A DNA stretch of 64,000 nt from Oscillospiraceae bacterium (GTDB taxonomy: Bacteria > Bacillota > Clostridia > Lachnospirales > Lachnospiraceae). A program made the translations under genes and the position numbers. The notes beneath the pieces are model-generated. The model did not search any database. It was not told the origin of the DNA and saw only the letters and a list, made by a program, of their open reading frames with translations. Below, in pieces: positions 17,722 through 25,881 of the stretch (the first letter of the stretch is position 1; each line of letters opens with the position of its first letter). The stretch spans positions 54,384-118,383 of the forward strand of contig JAETOO010000012.1 of NCBI GenBank assembly GCA_021771715.1. The letters run 5' to 3'.

Positions 17722-17963
17722 GACACAAATTCCTTTCCTGACCGCAGCCGCGCCCCGCCGGATCTCCGGGCGGACCTGCGCGTGCGGATGCCTTATGTTG
17801 ATGCGTTATCGTTTACACATTGTGCTTTTCTACTCTGCACGTTTTCTATTCTGTATCTCTGTCTGCGCGGTACATTGACTGCTGTTTGCTTTCGCGCATT
17901 GCAGTGCTAATTTATTACCACATGAAACAGCCCACGAAATTATACGAGATTCCGGGCGAAATG

Positions 17964-18497
17964 TCAATCTCTGGATTCCAGATCCCGCTTCAGTCCTTCG
18001 AGATAAGGGACGAGAATCCCGTTTTTCGGCTCCAGATAGTAATCCTGATCCAGCTCCATGTACCGGAAGCTCTTTCGCCCACCCTGCTCGGCGCGGCGCC
18101 AGAACGCCATCATATCCTTGTAGGGCAGGTAAAACAGCTCGTTGCGCATGCTGAAGAACAGGACCAGAAACGAGATCCCCCCCTGCTTCTCAAAGTCTGT
18201 CATGAACTGCACCTGATGTGCGTGGATGTTCTGGAGCGCGAAGGTGTCCGAAGTGCACTCCTTCGCGTCAAAGCAGACCGGGACCCCCTGCACTGCCCCG
18301 ATATAGTCTACGGTACTCTTCTGCTCAAAATACGCCAGCGTGATGTGCCGGTGCTCCTTGTCGATTTTCAAGGGCGTGATCGGCGTCGGTATCTTCTGGA
18401 TCAGGGCCAGCCCTTTTTCCAGATACAGCTCGTTTGTCCGGTTGATCAGCTCCTCCAGCGTGGAGCCTCTCAGGCCCCGTGTGTTCCAGGTTGCCAT
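17964..18497 (-). CDS. recU: Holliday junction resolvase RecU
   Basis: A 177-residue RecU-type nuclease that resolves Holliday junctions during recombination and segregation in Firmicutes. Family features include N-terminal NTRGLRGSTLEELINRTNELY, STVDYIGAVQG and FDAKECTSDTFAL (the D and E-x-K of the PD-(D/E)XK site), and HQVQFMTDFEKQGGISFLVLFF. AAAGAGG lies 5 bases before the ATG. The start is 18 bases after the upstream pseudouridine synthase stop, suggesting cotranscription. Confidence 0.95.
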   Translation of the reverse strand: MATWNTRGLRGSTLEELINRTNELYLEKGLALIQKIPTPITPLKIDKEHRHITLAYFEQKSTVDYIGAVQGVPVCFDAKECTSDTFALQNIHAHQVQFMTDFEKQGGISFLVLFFSMRNELFYLPYKDMMAFWRRAEQGGRKSFRYMELDQDYYLEPKNGILVPYLEGLKRDLESRD

Positions 18498-18515
18498 AGT
18501 ATCCTCTTTCTGTTT

Positions 18516-19544
18516 CTAACTCTCTATGTGTAACAGACCGGTCTGCATTCCCGGAAAGACGCGGTCGAACACCTCCGGTACATCGGCCGCATACTCCCTG
18601 CCGGAGAGGTACGAGAGCGCCCCGTCGATCTGCGGAAAGACGAGCCGCCACGCGTGGAGCAGCTGGCCGGTGACGCCGCAGCCGGCGCGGTAGCGGCGGT
18701 TCAGGGCTTCGTCCCCGTACTTCGGATCGCCGACGATCGGATGACTGATGGACGCGAGATGCGCGCGGATCTGATGGCTGCGGCCGGTCACCAGCAGCAC
18801 CTCCAGAAGCGTCAGCCCATTCTGGTTCTGCAGCGCGCGGTATTTTGTCTCAATCGCAAGCGCCTCCCCGCCGCCCGGTTCCTCTCGGATCGTGACCGTA
18901 TTGGTCCGCGGATCCTTCACAAGATAGCCTTTCAGGTGCTGACTCCCGGTCATCGTCCCCTTCACGATGCACAGATAGTATTTGTGGACGGTGCGGTCGC
19001 GCAGCAGCGCGCTCATGGTCTGCAGGCCGATGAGGCTCTTTCCCGCGACCAGGATTCCGCTCGTGTTGCGGTCGAGGCGGTTGCACACGGACGGGCGGAA
19101 GGTGCGCAGCTCCCCGGCCGTGATGCTCCCGGAGGCGAGCAGATACGCGAGCAGATACTCCACCGCCGAGACGTCCTGCGGCTGCGCCTTCTGCGAGAGG
19201 ACGCCCGCGGGCTTGTTCAGGAGCAGGATGTGCTCGTCCTCGTAGATCACCGGGAGACGGCTGACCGCGTGACTATCGGCGCGTGAACCGGTTGTTGCGT
19301 CCGCCTGAAACTTCTCGATCGTCTCATCTGAGAGGAACAGCTTCACCTCGTCCCCCTCCGCGAGAATCTCATTGCCCTGCATCTTCTTCCCGTTCAGGGT
19401 AATGTTCTTCTTGCGCATCATTTTATATAGAAAGCTTTTCGGCGCCCTGTTCAGATATTTTGCGAGCAGCTTGTCGGCGCGCTGCCCTGCCTCATTTTTC
19501 GATATTTTGATCTGTCTCATCTCTTGGTACCTGTGCTCTTTCAC
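18516..19544 (-). CDS. RluA-family pseudouridine synthase with S4 domain
   Basis: A 342-residue RNA pseudouridine synthase of the RluC/RluD type. An N-terminal S4 RNA-binding domain (AGQRADKLLAKYLNRAPKSFLYKMM and GDEVKLFL) is followed by the catalytic domain with CNRLDRNTSGILVAGKS, whose Asp is the nucleophile, and TGRSHQIRAHLASIGHP-like sequence. The GTG at 19544 is chosen because GGGAG lies 8 bases upstream; the ATG at 19520 (MRQIKISK) lacks a clear site but cannot be excluded. A near-consensus promoter lies upstream. It is probably the first gene of a unit with recU. Confidence 0.92.
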   Translation of the reverse strand: MKEHRYQEMRQIKISKNEAGQRADKLLAKYLNRAPKSFLYKMMRKKNITLNGKKMQGNEILAEGDEVKLFLSDETIEKFQADATTGSRADSHAVSRLPVIYEDEHILLLNKPAGVLSQKAQPQDVSAVEYLLAYLLASGSITAGELRTFRPSVCNRLDRNTSGILVAGKSLIGLQTMSALLRDRTVHKYYLCIVKGTMTGSQHLKGYLVKDPRTNTVTIREEPGGGEALAIETKYRALQNQNGLTLLEVLLVTGRSHQIRAHLASISHPIVGDPKYGDEALNRRYRAGCGVTGQLLHAWRLVFPQIDGALSYLSGREYAADVPEVFDRVFPGMQTGLLHIES

Positions 19545-19626
19545 ATTTGCCGCTCCCACCGTCCGGGGAACCGCACGCGCCACGGACGCGCCGTCTTTCC
19601 CTCGCCATTCGAGCGGCTGTAACGGT

Positions 19627-19655
19627 ATTATACGCTGATCTGGCAAAAACAGCAA
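19627..19655 (-). promoter_or_regulatory. Promoter of the pseudouridine synthase-recU unit
   Basis: Minus-strand TTGCTG, 17-bp spacer, TATAAT. Confidence 0.7.
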
Positions 19656-19669
19656 GGAAAAGTCACCGG

Positions 19670-19699
19670 TAGACAAAGCGGCCCGGGATACGCTATAAT
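19670..19699 (+). promoter_or_regulatory. Promoter of the ABC-F gene
   Basis: TAGACA, 18-bp spacer, TATAAT, about 50 bases before the ATG. It is back to back with the divergent promoter at 19627-19655. Confidence 0.7.
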
Positions 19700-19750
19700 A
19701 GGAGGGCTGTGCACCGAAAACTGAACCAGACAGAACAAGGAGTTTATTTT

Positions 19751-21301
19751 ATGATACTGAATGTGAAAAATCTCAGCCACGGCTTCGGCGACCGCGCCAT
19801 CTTTGAGAACGTCTCCTTCCGGCTCCTCAAGGGGGAGCACATCGGCCTGATCGGGGCAAACGGCGAGGGAAAATCTACTTTTATGAATATCATCACCGGG
19901 AAGCTGATGCCGGACGAGGGGACGGTCGAGTGGGCAAAAAATGTGCGGGTCGGCTACCTGGACCAGCACACCGTGCTCACGCCGGGCATGACGATCCGAG
20001 ACGTGCTGAAATCCGCCTTTGCATTTCTCTTCGAGCTGGAGACCTCGATGAATCAGATGTTCGACCGGATGGCCGTGGCCGACGAGGAGGAGATGACGCG
20101 GCTGCTCGAGGAGACCGCGACGATCCAGGAACTGCTGGAGCACCACGATTTCTATATGATCGACGCGAAGGTCGAGGAGGTCGGGCGCGCGCTGGGACTC
20201 TCAGACATCGGCCTTGACCGCGACGTCGCAGAGCTCTCCGGCGGACAGCGCACGAAGGTGCTGATGGCGAAGCTGCTGCTCGAGAAGCCGGATATCCTGC
20301 TGCTCGACGAGCCGACCAACTATCTCGACGAGGGACACATCGAGTGGCTGAAGCGCTATCTGAACGACTACGAGAATGCGTTCATCCTGATCTCCCACGA
20401 CATCCCGTTCCTGAACAGTGTCGTGAACCTGATCTACCATATGGAAAACAGAGCGCTCGACCGCTACCCAGGGGATTACGACCATTTCCAGGAAGTCTAT
20501 GCGATGAAGAAGTCACAGCTCGAGGCTGCCTACAACCGCCAGCAGCAGGAAATCAGCGCACTCAAGGATTTCGTCGCCCGCAACAAGGCGCGCGTCGCGA
20601 CCCGGAACATGGCGATGGCGCGCCAGAAAAAGCTGGACAAGATGGACGTGATCGAGCTGGGCCGCGAGAAGCCGAAGCCGGAGTTTCTGTTCCGCACGGC
20701 GCGCACCTCGGGAAAGCTGATCTTTGAGACGGACGACCTCGTCATCGGCTACGATGAGCCGCTCTCCCGCCCGCTGAACCTCCGCATGGAGCGCGGCGAG
20801 AAGATCGCGCTCATCGGCGCAAACGGAATCGGAAAGACGACGCTGCTGAAGAGCATCCTGGGGCTGATCGAGCCGTATTCCGGGACCGTCACGCGCGGCG
20901 ACTACCAGGAGATCGGCTATTTTGAGCAGGAGGCGGATCAGAACAACACGACCACCTGCATTGAGGAGCTCTGGAGCCTGTTCCCCTCCTGGACGCAGTA
21001 TGAGGTGCGCTCCGCGCTCGCAAAATGCGGTCTGACGACCCAGCACATCGAGAGCCAGGTCCGCGTCCTGAGCGGCGGCGAGCAGGCAAAGGTCCGCCTG
21101 TGCAAGATCCTGAACCGCGAGACGAACATCCTGCTTCTCGACGAGCCGACCAACCACCTCGACGTCGACGCCAAGGCCGAGCTGAAGCGCGCGCTGATCG
21201 AGTACAAGGGCAGCATTCTGCTCATCTGCCACGAGCCGGAATTTTACCGGGAGGTCGCGACGCAGGTGTGGAACTGTCAGGAGTGGTCGACAAAGCTCTG
21301 A
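19751..21301 (+). CDS. ABC-F family ATPase
   Basis: A 516-residue soluble protein with two ABC domains and no membrane segments. Walker A motifs are GANGEGKST and GANGIGKTT; signatures are LSGGQRTKV and LSGGEQAKV; both Walker B segments read LLLDEPTN. The two halves are joined by a charged linker, as in ribosome-acting ABC-F factors. Members either protect ribosomes from antibiotics or act as translation factors; which applies here cannot be told from sequence alone. The start at 19751 has AAGGAG 8 bases upstream, while the ORF-track start does not. The 3-prime end overlaps the convergent LysR gene by 25 bases. Confidence 0.93.
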   Translation: MILNVKNLSHGFGDRAIFENVSFRLLKGEHIGLIGANGEGKSTFMNIITGKLMPDEGTVEWAKNVRVGYLDQHTVLTPGMTIRDVLKSAFAFLFELETSMNQMFDRMAVADEEEMTRLLEETATIQELLEHHDFYMIDAKVEEVGRALGLSDIGLDRDVAELSGGQRTKVLMAKLLLEKPDILLLDEPTNYLDEGHIEWLKRYLNDYENAFILISHDIPFLNSVVNLIYHMENRALDRYPGDYDHFQEVYAMKKSQLEAAYNRQQQEISALKDFVARNKARVATRNMAMARQKKLDKMDVIELGREKPKPEFLFRTARTSGKLIFETDDLVIGYDEPLSRPLNLRMERGEKIALIGANGIGKTTLLKSILGLIEPYSGTVTRGDYQEIGYFEQEADQNNTTTCIEELWSLFPSWTQYEVRSALAKCGLTTQHIESQVRVLSGGEQAKVRLCKILNRETNILLLDEPTNHLDVDAKAELKRALIEYKGSILLICHEPEFYREVATQVWNCQEWSTKL

Positions 21302-22197
21302 GCACTCCGTTCCGAGAGCAGCATCCGTTTCAGCGCGTTCGCCGCGATGTTCAGATTCTGCGTCTTATCTTCCAGAAGGATCAGCTTTCTCTCGGGGCGC
21401 AGCGGAGGGATCGGAATCTCCCGGATGCCGCCCTGGCGAAGCTCCTGCCGCGCCATAAATTCCGGGAGGAAGCCGATTCCAAGCCCCGCCTTTATCATCG
21501 GCAGAATCTGATCCGCGGTCGCAACGTCAATGTCCGGCTTCCACTCCACGCCGTACGGCAGAAACATGCCGGAGTAAAATTCAAACGTCTTGGAGTGGCC
21601 GCCCAGGCCGATGACGGGGTAGGCAGCAATCTCCTGCGGCGCGATGCACGCGATGTCGGAAAATGCGGTGTCGGCCGCCGCGACCAGCAACTCCCGGAAC
21701 GAGGCGAGCGGTGTCTCGCGGAAATTGGCCGGGGTCACAAAGGGGGACGTCACCACCGCGAAGTCAATCAGCCCTTTTCCGAGCGCGGAGATGGCCCTTG
21801 GGGTCGACCCGTTCGTGATCAGAAGCCGCACCTTCGGAAACTGTTTTCTGAATTTGGCGAGCGACTGCAGAAGGACGCCGTGAAGTGCCGTCTCGGTGGC
21901 CCCGATCCGGATCGTCCCGGCAGTCAGCTGCCCCGCCTCGATCAGCTCATCCTCCGCCTCTCTTAACTCCTGGTAGGCTACGGCCACATGGCCGAAGAGC
22001 TTCTCCCCCTCGGGCGTGAGGGAAATCCCCTTGTTCGAGCGGATCATCAGACGGCAACCCAGCTGCGCTTCCAGCTTGTTCATGAACTTTGAGAGGTTCG
22101 GCTGATTGCTGTGCAGGACCTCGGCCGCGACCGACAGGCTTCTGTATTTTGCCACATAGTAGAAAATTCTGTAATAATCGTATGTGATGTGATCCAT
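21277..22197 (-). CDS. LysR family transcriptional regulator
   Basis: A 306-residue LysR-type regulator. The winged HTH occupies residues 1-62 (YDYYRIFYYVAKYRSLSVAA, NQPNLSKFMNKLEAQLGCRL) and the effector-binding domain follows from about 90 (IRIGATETALHGVLL). The start is placed at MDHITYDYY because GAAGG precedes it by 8 bases; the ORF-track N-terminal extension is not LysR-like. It is divergent from a MATE exporter gene, with a palindromic candidate operator between, so it probably regulates that exporter. The ligand is unknown. Confidence 0.93.
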   Translation of the reverse strand: MDHITYDYYRIFYYVAKYRSLSVAAEVLHSNQPNLSKFMNKLEAQLGCRLMIRSNKGISLTPEGEKLFGHVAVAYQELREAEDELIEAGQLTAGTIRIGATETALHGVLLQSLAKFRKQFPKVRLLITNGSTPRAISALGKGLIDFAVVTSPFVTPANFRETPLASFRELLVAAADTAFSDIACIAPQEIAAYPVIGLGGHSKTFEFYSGMFLPYGVEWKPDIDVATADQILPMIKAGLGIGFLPEFMARQELRQGGIREIPIPPLRPERKLILLEDKTQNLNIAANALKRMLLSERSAQSFVDHS

Positions 22198-22305
22198 ATA
22201 GGGTACCTTCTCTCTCTTCTTCTTTTGGGTTCCACTCCCGGAAACTGCAAACCAGCAGCGCATCTGAGTCCCCGCGACCTGCCATATCCAAAATACATAG
22301 CAGAT

Positions 22306-22327
22306 ACGTAATATATGTATTTTACGT
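22306..22327. promoter_or_regulatory. Candidate LysR operator between lysR and MATE genes
   Basis: Perfect dyad ACGTAA-N10-TTACGT in the divergent intergenic region. Its right half overlaps the -35 of the MATE promoter. Confidence 0.55.
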
Positions 22328-22349
22328 CTTGTGAAAAAGAGTATATACT
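22321..22349 (+). promoter_or_regulatory. Candidate promoter of the MATE gene
   Basis: TTTACG, 17-bp spacer, TATACT. The weak -35 overlapping an operator half-site is typical of an activated promoter. Confidence 0.5.
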
Positions 22350-22385
22350 GGTTTCTCGAAAAATACAATACGAGGAGTGAACGAT

Positions 22386-23723
22386 ATGAATCAGGATTTG
22401 ACGGTCGGGAATCCGGAGAAGGTGCTCTGGAAATTTTGTCTGCCGCTGTTTGGAAGCATTCTCTTTCAGCAGATTTACAACATCGCGGACAGCCTTGTCG
22501 CCGGGAAATTTATAGGAGAAAACGCGCTGGCGGCTGTCGGGAACAGCTATGAGATCACGCTGATCTTTCTGGCCTTCGCATTCGGCTGCAACATCAGCTG
22601 CTCCGTGATCGTCTCGCAGCTGTTCGGGGCAAAAAATTATGCGGAGCTGAAGACAGCCGTCCGGACGGCCATGCTCGCGAGTGGTGTGCTCTGCTTGGCA
22701 TTGATGGCGGCCGGGATTTTGAGGAGCGGCCTTCTGCTGCGGCTGATCCGCACGCCGGACGAGATCTTCGCGGATTCCAGGCTCTACCTGGATATCTACG
22801 TGTGGGGACTGCCGTTCGTCTTCTTTTACAATATCTCTACCGGAATCTTCTCCGCTCTGGGCGATTCCAGGACGCCCTTCTGGTTTCTCGCCGCGTCCTC
22901 CACGGCCAACATTTTCATGGATATCCTGTTCGTGAAGAGCTTTCGGATGGGTGTGGCCGGCGTCGCGTGGGCGACCTTCCTCTGCCAGGGCGTCAGCTGT
23001 GTGCTCGCTGTGTCCTTTGTCTTTGCGCGGCTGCGGGGCATCCGGACGGATCAGAAGGGAAAGCTGTTTTCTCTTCGGCTGCTGCGCAAGCTTGCCGTGA
23101 TCGCCATCCCGAGCATCCTGCAGCAGAGCTTCATATCGGTGGGAAATATCCTGATCCAGGGAATGATCAACGGCTTTGGAGCCGGCGTGATCGCAGGCTA
23201 CGCTGCGGCGATCAAGCTGAACAACCTCGTGATCACTTCATTCACGACGCTCGCCAACGGGATCTCGAACTTTACTGCGCAGAATATCGGCGCACAGAAG
23301 CTGCACCGGATCAAAGAGGGCTTCCGGGCGGGCACGAAGATGGTCTGGCTGCTCAGTCTCCCTCTCTGCCTGCTGTATCTGATCTGCGGCCGTTATCTCG
23401 TGACCTTTTTCATGGATCAGCCGTCCGCGGCTGCACTGCAGACCGGCGTCCAGATCCTGCGGATTCTCTCCCCGTTTTACTTTGTCGTCTCTCTGAAGCT
23501 GGTCGCAGACGGCATCCTGCGCGGCAGCGAGCGGATGGCACAGTTCATGGTCTCTACGTTTACCGACCTGATCCTGCGCGTCATGCTCGCCTTCCTGCTC
23601 TCCGGCACCACCCTTGGCTCGACCGGAATCTGGCTCGCCTGGCCGATCGGCTGGAGCGTCGCGTGCGCCTGCTCCGTGCTCTTCTACCGGAAGGCCGTCA
23701 GGACAGATCTGGCACAGAGTTAA
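22386..23723 (+). CDS. MATE family efflux transporter
   Basis: A 445-residue, twelve-segment MATE exporter, which expels drugs or metabolites using a cation gradient. The N-terminal PLFGSILFQQIYNIADSLVA with GKFIGENALAAVGNSYEIT, and the second-half equivalent LQQSFISVGNILIQGMINGFG, are characteristic. The ATG at 22386 is preferred since GAGGAG is 8 bases upstream. It is divergent from a LysR gene that is its likely regulator. A strong hairpin follows about 70 bases after the stop. Confidence 0.95.
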   Translation: MNQDLTVGNPEKVLWKFCLPLFGSILFQQIYNIADSLVAGKFIGENALAAVGNSYEITLIFLAFAFGCNISCSVIVSQLFGAKNYAELKTAVRTAMLASGVLCLALMAAGILRSGLLLRLIRTPDEIFADSRLYLDIYVWGLPFVFFYNISTGIFSALGDSRTPFWFLAASSTANIFMDILFVKSFRMGVAGVAWATFLCQGVSCVLAVSFVFARLRGIRTDQKGKLFSLRLLRKLAVIAIPSILQQSFISVGNILIQGMINGFGAGVIAGYAAAIKLNNLVITSFTTLANGISNFTAQNIGAQKLHRIKEGFRAGTKMVWLLSLPLCLLYLICGRYLVTFFMDQPSAAALQTGVQILRILSPFYFVVSLKLVADGILRGSERMAQFMVSTFTDLILRVMLAFLLSGTTLGSTGIWLAWPIGWSVACACSVLFYRKAVRTDLAQS

Positions 23724-23792
23724 ACGGATCTTGAGACAGATCTGGCGCAGTGCCAAGACAAGTACTGATTTTGCGGAACACTACGAAAAAAC

Positions 23793-23834
23793 AGGAGAAT
23801 GTTGCAAAACACAGCAAATCTGCAACATTCTCCT
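23793..23834. terminator. Strong hairpin between MATE and Rpn-fragment genes
   Basis: AGGAGAATGTTGCA pairs perfectly with TGCAACATTCTCCT. On the minus strand a T-rich tract follows directly; on the plus strand the tail is weaker. Confidence 0.8.
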
Positions 23835-23863
23835 ATTCATACCGTATTTCATGAATCGTTTAA

Positions 23864-24097
23864 TTACGCCAACTGCATTGCTTGTTTCTCCAGTTCCTTC
23901 ACTACAGAAAACGACAGCCCCGTATAACTAACGATATCCTCTAACGGCATTTTGCCCGTTCTGATCATACAAAGCGCTATCTTTTTTGCTTGATCCTGTG
24001 CCGCTTCCCGTGCCGCTTCCATCCGCATATCTTCCAGAATTTTAGACATGGTACGCACTCCTTTCTCATCCTGCTCGTAGTACCTTGCATGATCCAT
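23864..24097 (-). pseudogene. C-terminal remnant of an Rpn-family nuclease/transposase
   Basis: A 77-residue frame (MDHARYYEQDEKGVRTMSKILEDMR...) resembles the end of Rpn family PD-(D/E)XK recombination-promoting nucleases, which typically finish in an E/K/A-rich helix after GVRTMSKILED. No catalytic PD-(D/E)XK core is present and no good ribosome binding site precedes the ATG, so it is most likely the surviving 3-prime end of a degraded gene. Assignment to Rpn is from pattern memory, not a search. A terminator hairpin follows. Confidence 0.55.
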
Positions 24098-24144
24098 CGG
24101 TTAATCCCTTTTGAAAACTAAATTTTCCGTAAACTCTTCTCACG

Positions 24145-24711
24145 TCAATTCCTTTGTCCCATCCCAACGCGCCAATACCCGCTCTCGCTGCGGTCCAGCA
24201 ATCGTTCGTCGACCATAGCTCTGCGGATCGCACAGAAGTCATCATGGAAATCCGCAATGATGAGATTCACCTCCCGCTCAGAATAGATGCGGTCAAATTC
24301 AAACGACCGGACGAGCTCCTCCAAAACAATGCGCTTCTTTTTTTTCTGGGCAGGGATGGCCTTCAATTTGCCGTATTCAAAGAAGGTGTCAATCACTTTC
24401 TTCCGGTATTCGGCATCCCGCTGTGCCTGAACTTCTGCCTCGTCAGACTTCTCCTGCAGAATTTCCAGTATGCTCGTCTCAAAGATCTCTCTTTTGAGGG
24501 AGTACATCATGTAATACTGGCTCTTGTAGGAAGTGACCGCTCCGGCGTCTGTCAGCTTTTTGAGGTGAAAAGACACCGTCGGCGCAGTGATGCCAAGCCG
24601 TTCCGCCAGCCGCTCCACATACATATCCTCGATGGCAAGCGATTTCAGGATCTGCAGCCGCGACTTATCGGACAAACATTTGAACAGGCGGATTGCCTCG
24701 GTCTCTGTCAT
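24145..24711 (-). CDS. ArsR-type HTH regulator fused to a DUF2087 domain
   Basis: A 188-residue protein. Residues 1-85 form an ArsR-like winged HTH (RLFKCLSDKSRLQILKSLA, TAPTVSFHLKKLTDAGAV). Residues about 110-185 match DUF2087 (TFFEYGKLKAIPAQKKKKRIVLEELV, YSEREVNLIIADFHDDFCAIRRAMVDERLLDR). No metal-binding cysteine cluster typical of ArsR/SmtB is visible. The ATG at 24711 overlaps the upstream TGA as ATGA, indicating translational coupling to the 123-residue gene before it. It is probably autoregulatory; a dyad sits at the operon promoter. Confidence 0.88.
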   Translation of the reverse strand: MTETEAIRLFKCLSDKSRLQILKSLAIEDMYVERLAERLGITAPTVSFHLKKLTDAGAVTSYKSQYYMMYSLKREIFETSILEILQEKSDEAEVQAQRDAEYRKKVIDTFFEYGKLKAIPAQKKKKRIVLEELVRSFEFDRIYSEREVNLIIADFHDDFCAIRRAMVDERLLDRSESGYWRVGMGQRN

Positions 24712-25079
24712 ACCTCTCCCTCCCAAATCTTTGTGAACGTCTCCCGGATCTCCTTGATCGTGTCGAGCTTGATCTGCTCAATCCGCATGTCAACCGCGTT
24801 GTCGTGCCGTTTCGCCTTTTGATAGGCGGCCTCCCAGCTGGACGGAATCTGCTCGGCTTTCAGCAGGAAGAAGCGCTTTACCGCTTCGGAATCATCCTTT
24901 CCCGTCTCCACCGCGACAGACAGAATTGTGCGGAAGATATCATAGACATTTGCCTTTATCTTTTCAAAAGTTGCCTCATCGGTACGGTCGTCAGCCAGCA
25001 AGGTCTGATTGCGCTGTCCGCACAACGAAATTTGGTTGTCAAAATAGTGGTTCAGTTTCGCTATTCTCTGCGTGCTCAT
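24708..25079 (-). CDS. Conserved hypothetical protein coupled to the ArsR-DUF2087 gene
   Basis: A 123-residue, mostly helical, charged protein with no signal peptide, membrane segment or cysteine motif (one Cys). I do not recognise a family. AGGAGG lies 7 bases before the ATG, and the stop overlaps the start of the ArsR-DUF2087 regulator as ATGA. Such coupling suggests a partner or target of the regulator, possibly a small protein modulating its activity, but this is inference only. Confidence 0.8.
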   Translation of the reverse strand: MSTQRIAKLNHYFDNQISLCGQRNQTLLADDRTDEATFEKIKANVYDIFRTILSVAVETGKDDSEAVKRFFLLKAEQIPSSWEAAYQKAKRHDNAVDMRIEQIKLDTIKEIRETFTKIWEGEV

Positions 25080-25148
25080 ACAATAACCTCCTCGTCTCTG
25101 CGTCCGATAGCTCCCGCGTCATCGGATCTTCGGCTTGTTACTGTATTG

Positions 25149-25177
25149 ATTTTACTACTATATTCTCAAAAATTCAA
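25149..25177 (-). promoter_or_regulatory. Promoter of the ArsR-DUF2087 operon
   Basis: Minus-strand TTGAAT, 17-bp spacer, TAAAAT. Confidence 0.65.
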
Positions 25178-25193
25178 TATCTAATTTGATATT
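25176..25193. promoter_or_regulatory. Candidate autoregulatory operator
   Basis: Perfect dyad AATATC-N6-GATATT abutting the -35 element of the ArsR-DUF2087 operon. Position and size suit an ArsR-type dimer. Confidence 0.5.
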
Positions 25194-25295
25194 AATAAAA
25201 TTAAATTGTTTTTGCATTGCTTATGAACCATTCGCGTTCGCGTAAATCTCGCATTGCTCACGGGAGAAAACAGGAGGCTGATCAGTCCTGATCAT

Positions 25296-25324
25296 TTGAC
25301 AAGTATTCGCACATCGATTATAAC
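25296..25324 (+). promoter_or_regulatory. Promoter of the GNAT gene
   Basis: TTGACA, 17-bp spacer, TATAAC, about 100 bases before the ATG. The region 25080-25423 otherwise holds the divergent operon promoter and operator only. Confidence 0.7.
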
Positions 25325-25423
25325 TATACTTGATTGTCTCGGCCTGCTGTCACCAAAAGCGTGACGGATCGGCAGGGAAAGAATAAGAACTGTATGAATG
25401 ACAGATGCGAAAGGAGGATTCAC

Positions 25424-25876
25424 ATGGTAACGATTGAGCCGTATTCCGCTCAGTATTGGGAGGAGATTCAGGCTGCCCACGATGAGGCGCGTATGCAGGA
25501 GTTGTCCCTCGCGGGACTGGAAGAGGCGTTTTTGCCGCTGGCCGTGGCTGCCAAGCGGGAAGATCTGTTTGCGTATCAAATCTATGTGGCGCTGGAGGAA
25601 GGCAAGGCGGCAGGCTTTGTGGCGTTCACGGAAGATGAGCTGGCCTGGCTGTATGTACACCCGCAGTTTCAGAAGCGGGGAATCGGCAGGGCGCTGGCAA
25701 CCTTTGCGCTCGAAAAAATGGAGCCCGGCGCCAAAGCGGTGGAGGTTCTGGTGGGAAATGAACCCGCGCGGAAGCTGTACCGAAGCCTCGGTTTTACCGA
25801 GGAAGAACTTCTTCACGGCCATATGCCCGGAAACGAGGACTATGAGGTTTCCGTCTGGCTGATGCATATGGCGTGA
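25424..25876 (+). CDS. GNAT family N-acetyltransferase
   Basis: A 150-residue GNAT acetyltransferase. The acetyl-CoA site is in LYVHPQFQKRGIGRALATFAL (the Q-x-x-G-x-G/A motif), followed by VLVGNEPARKLYRSLGFTEEE. The start at MVTIEPYSAQ is fixed by AAAGGAGG 6 bases upstream; the ORF-track extension is not needed. The acceptor substrate is unknown. It converges with the SpoU gene with only 5 bases between stops. Confidence 0.93.
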   Translation: MVTIEPYSAQYWEEIQAAHDEARMQELSLAGLEEAFLPLAVAAKREDLFAYQIYVALEEGKAAGFVAFTEDELAWLYVHPQFQKRGIGRALATFALEKMEPGAKAVEVLVGNEPARKLYRSLGFTEEELLHGHMPGNEDYEVSVWLMHMA

Positions 25877-25881
25877 AAAGA

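Noticed and set aside
17722-17963. T-box or attenuator upstream of the his cluster
   Set aside because: No T-box core, run of His codons or terminator/antiterminator pair could be found on the minus strand.
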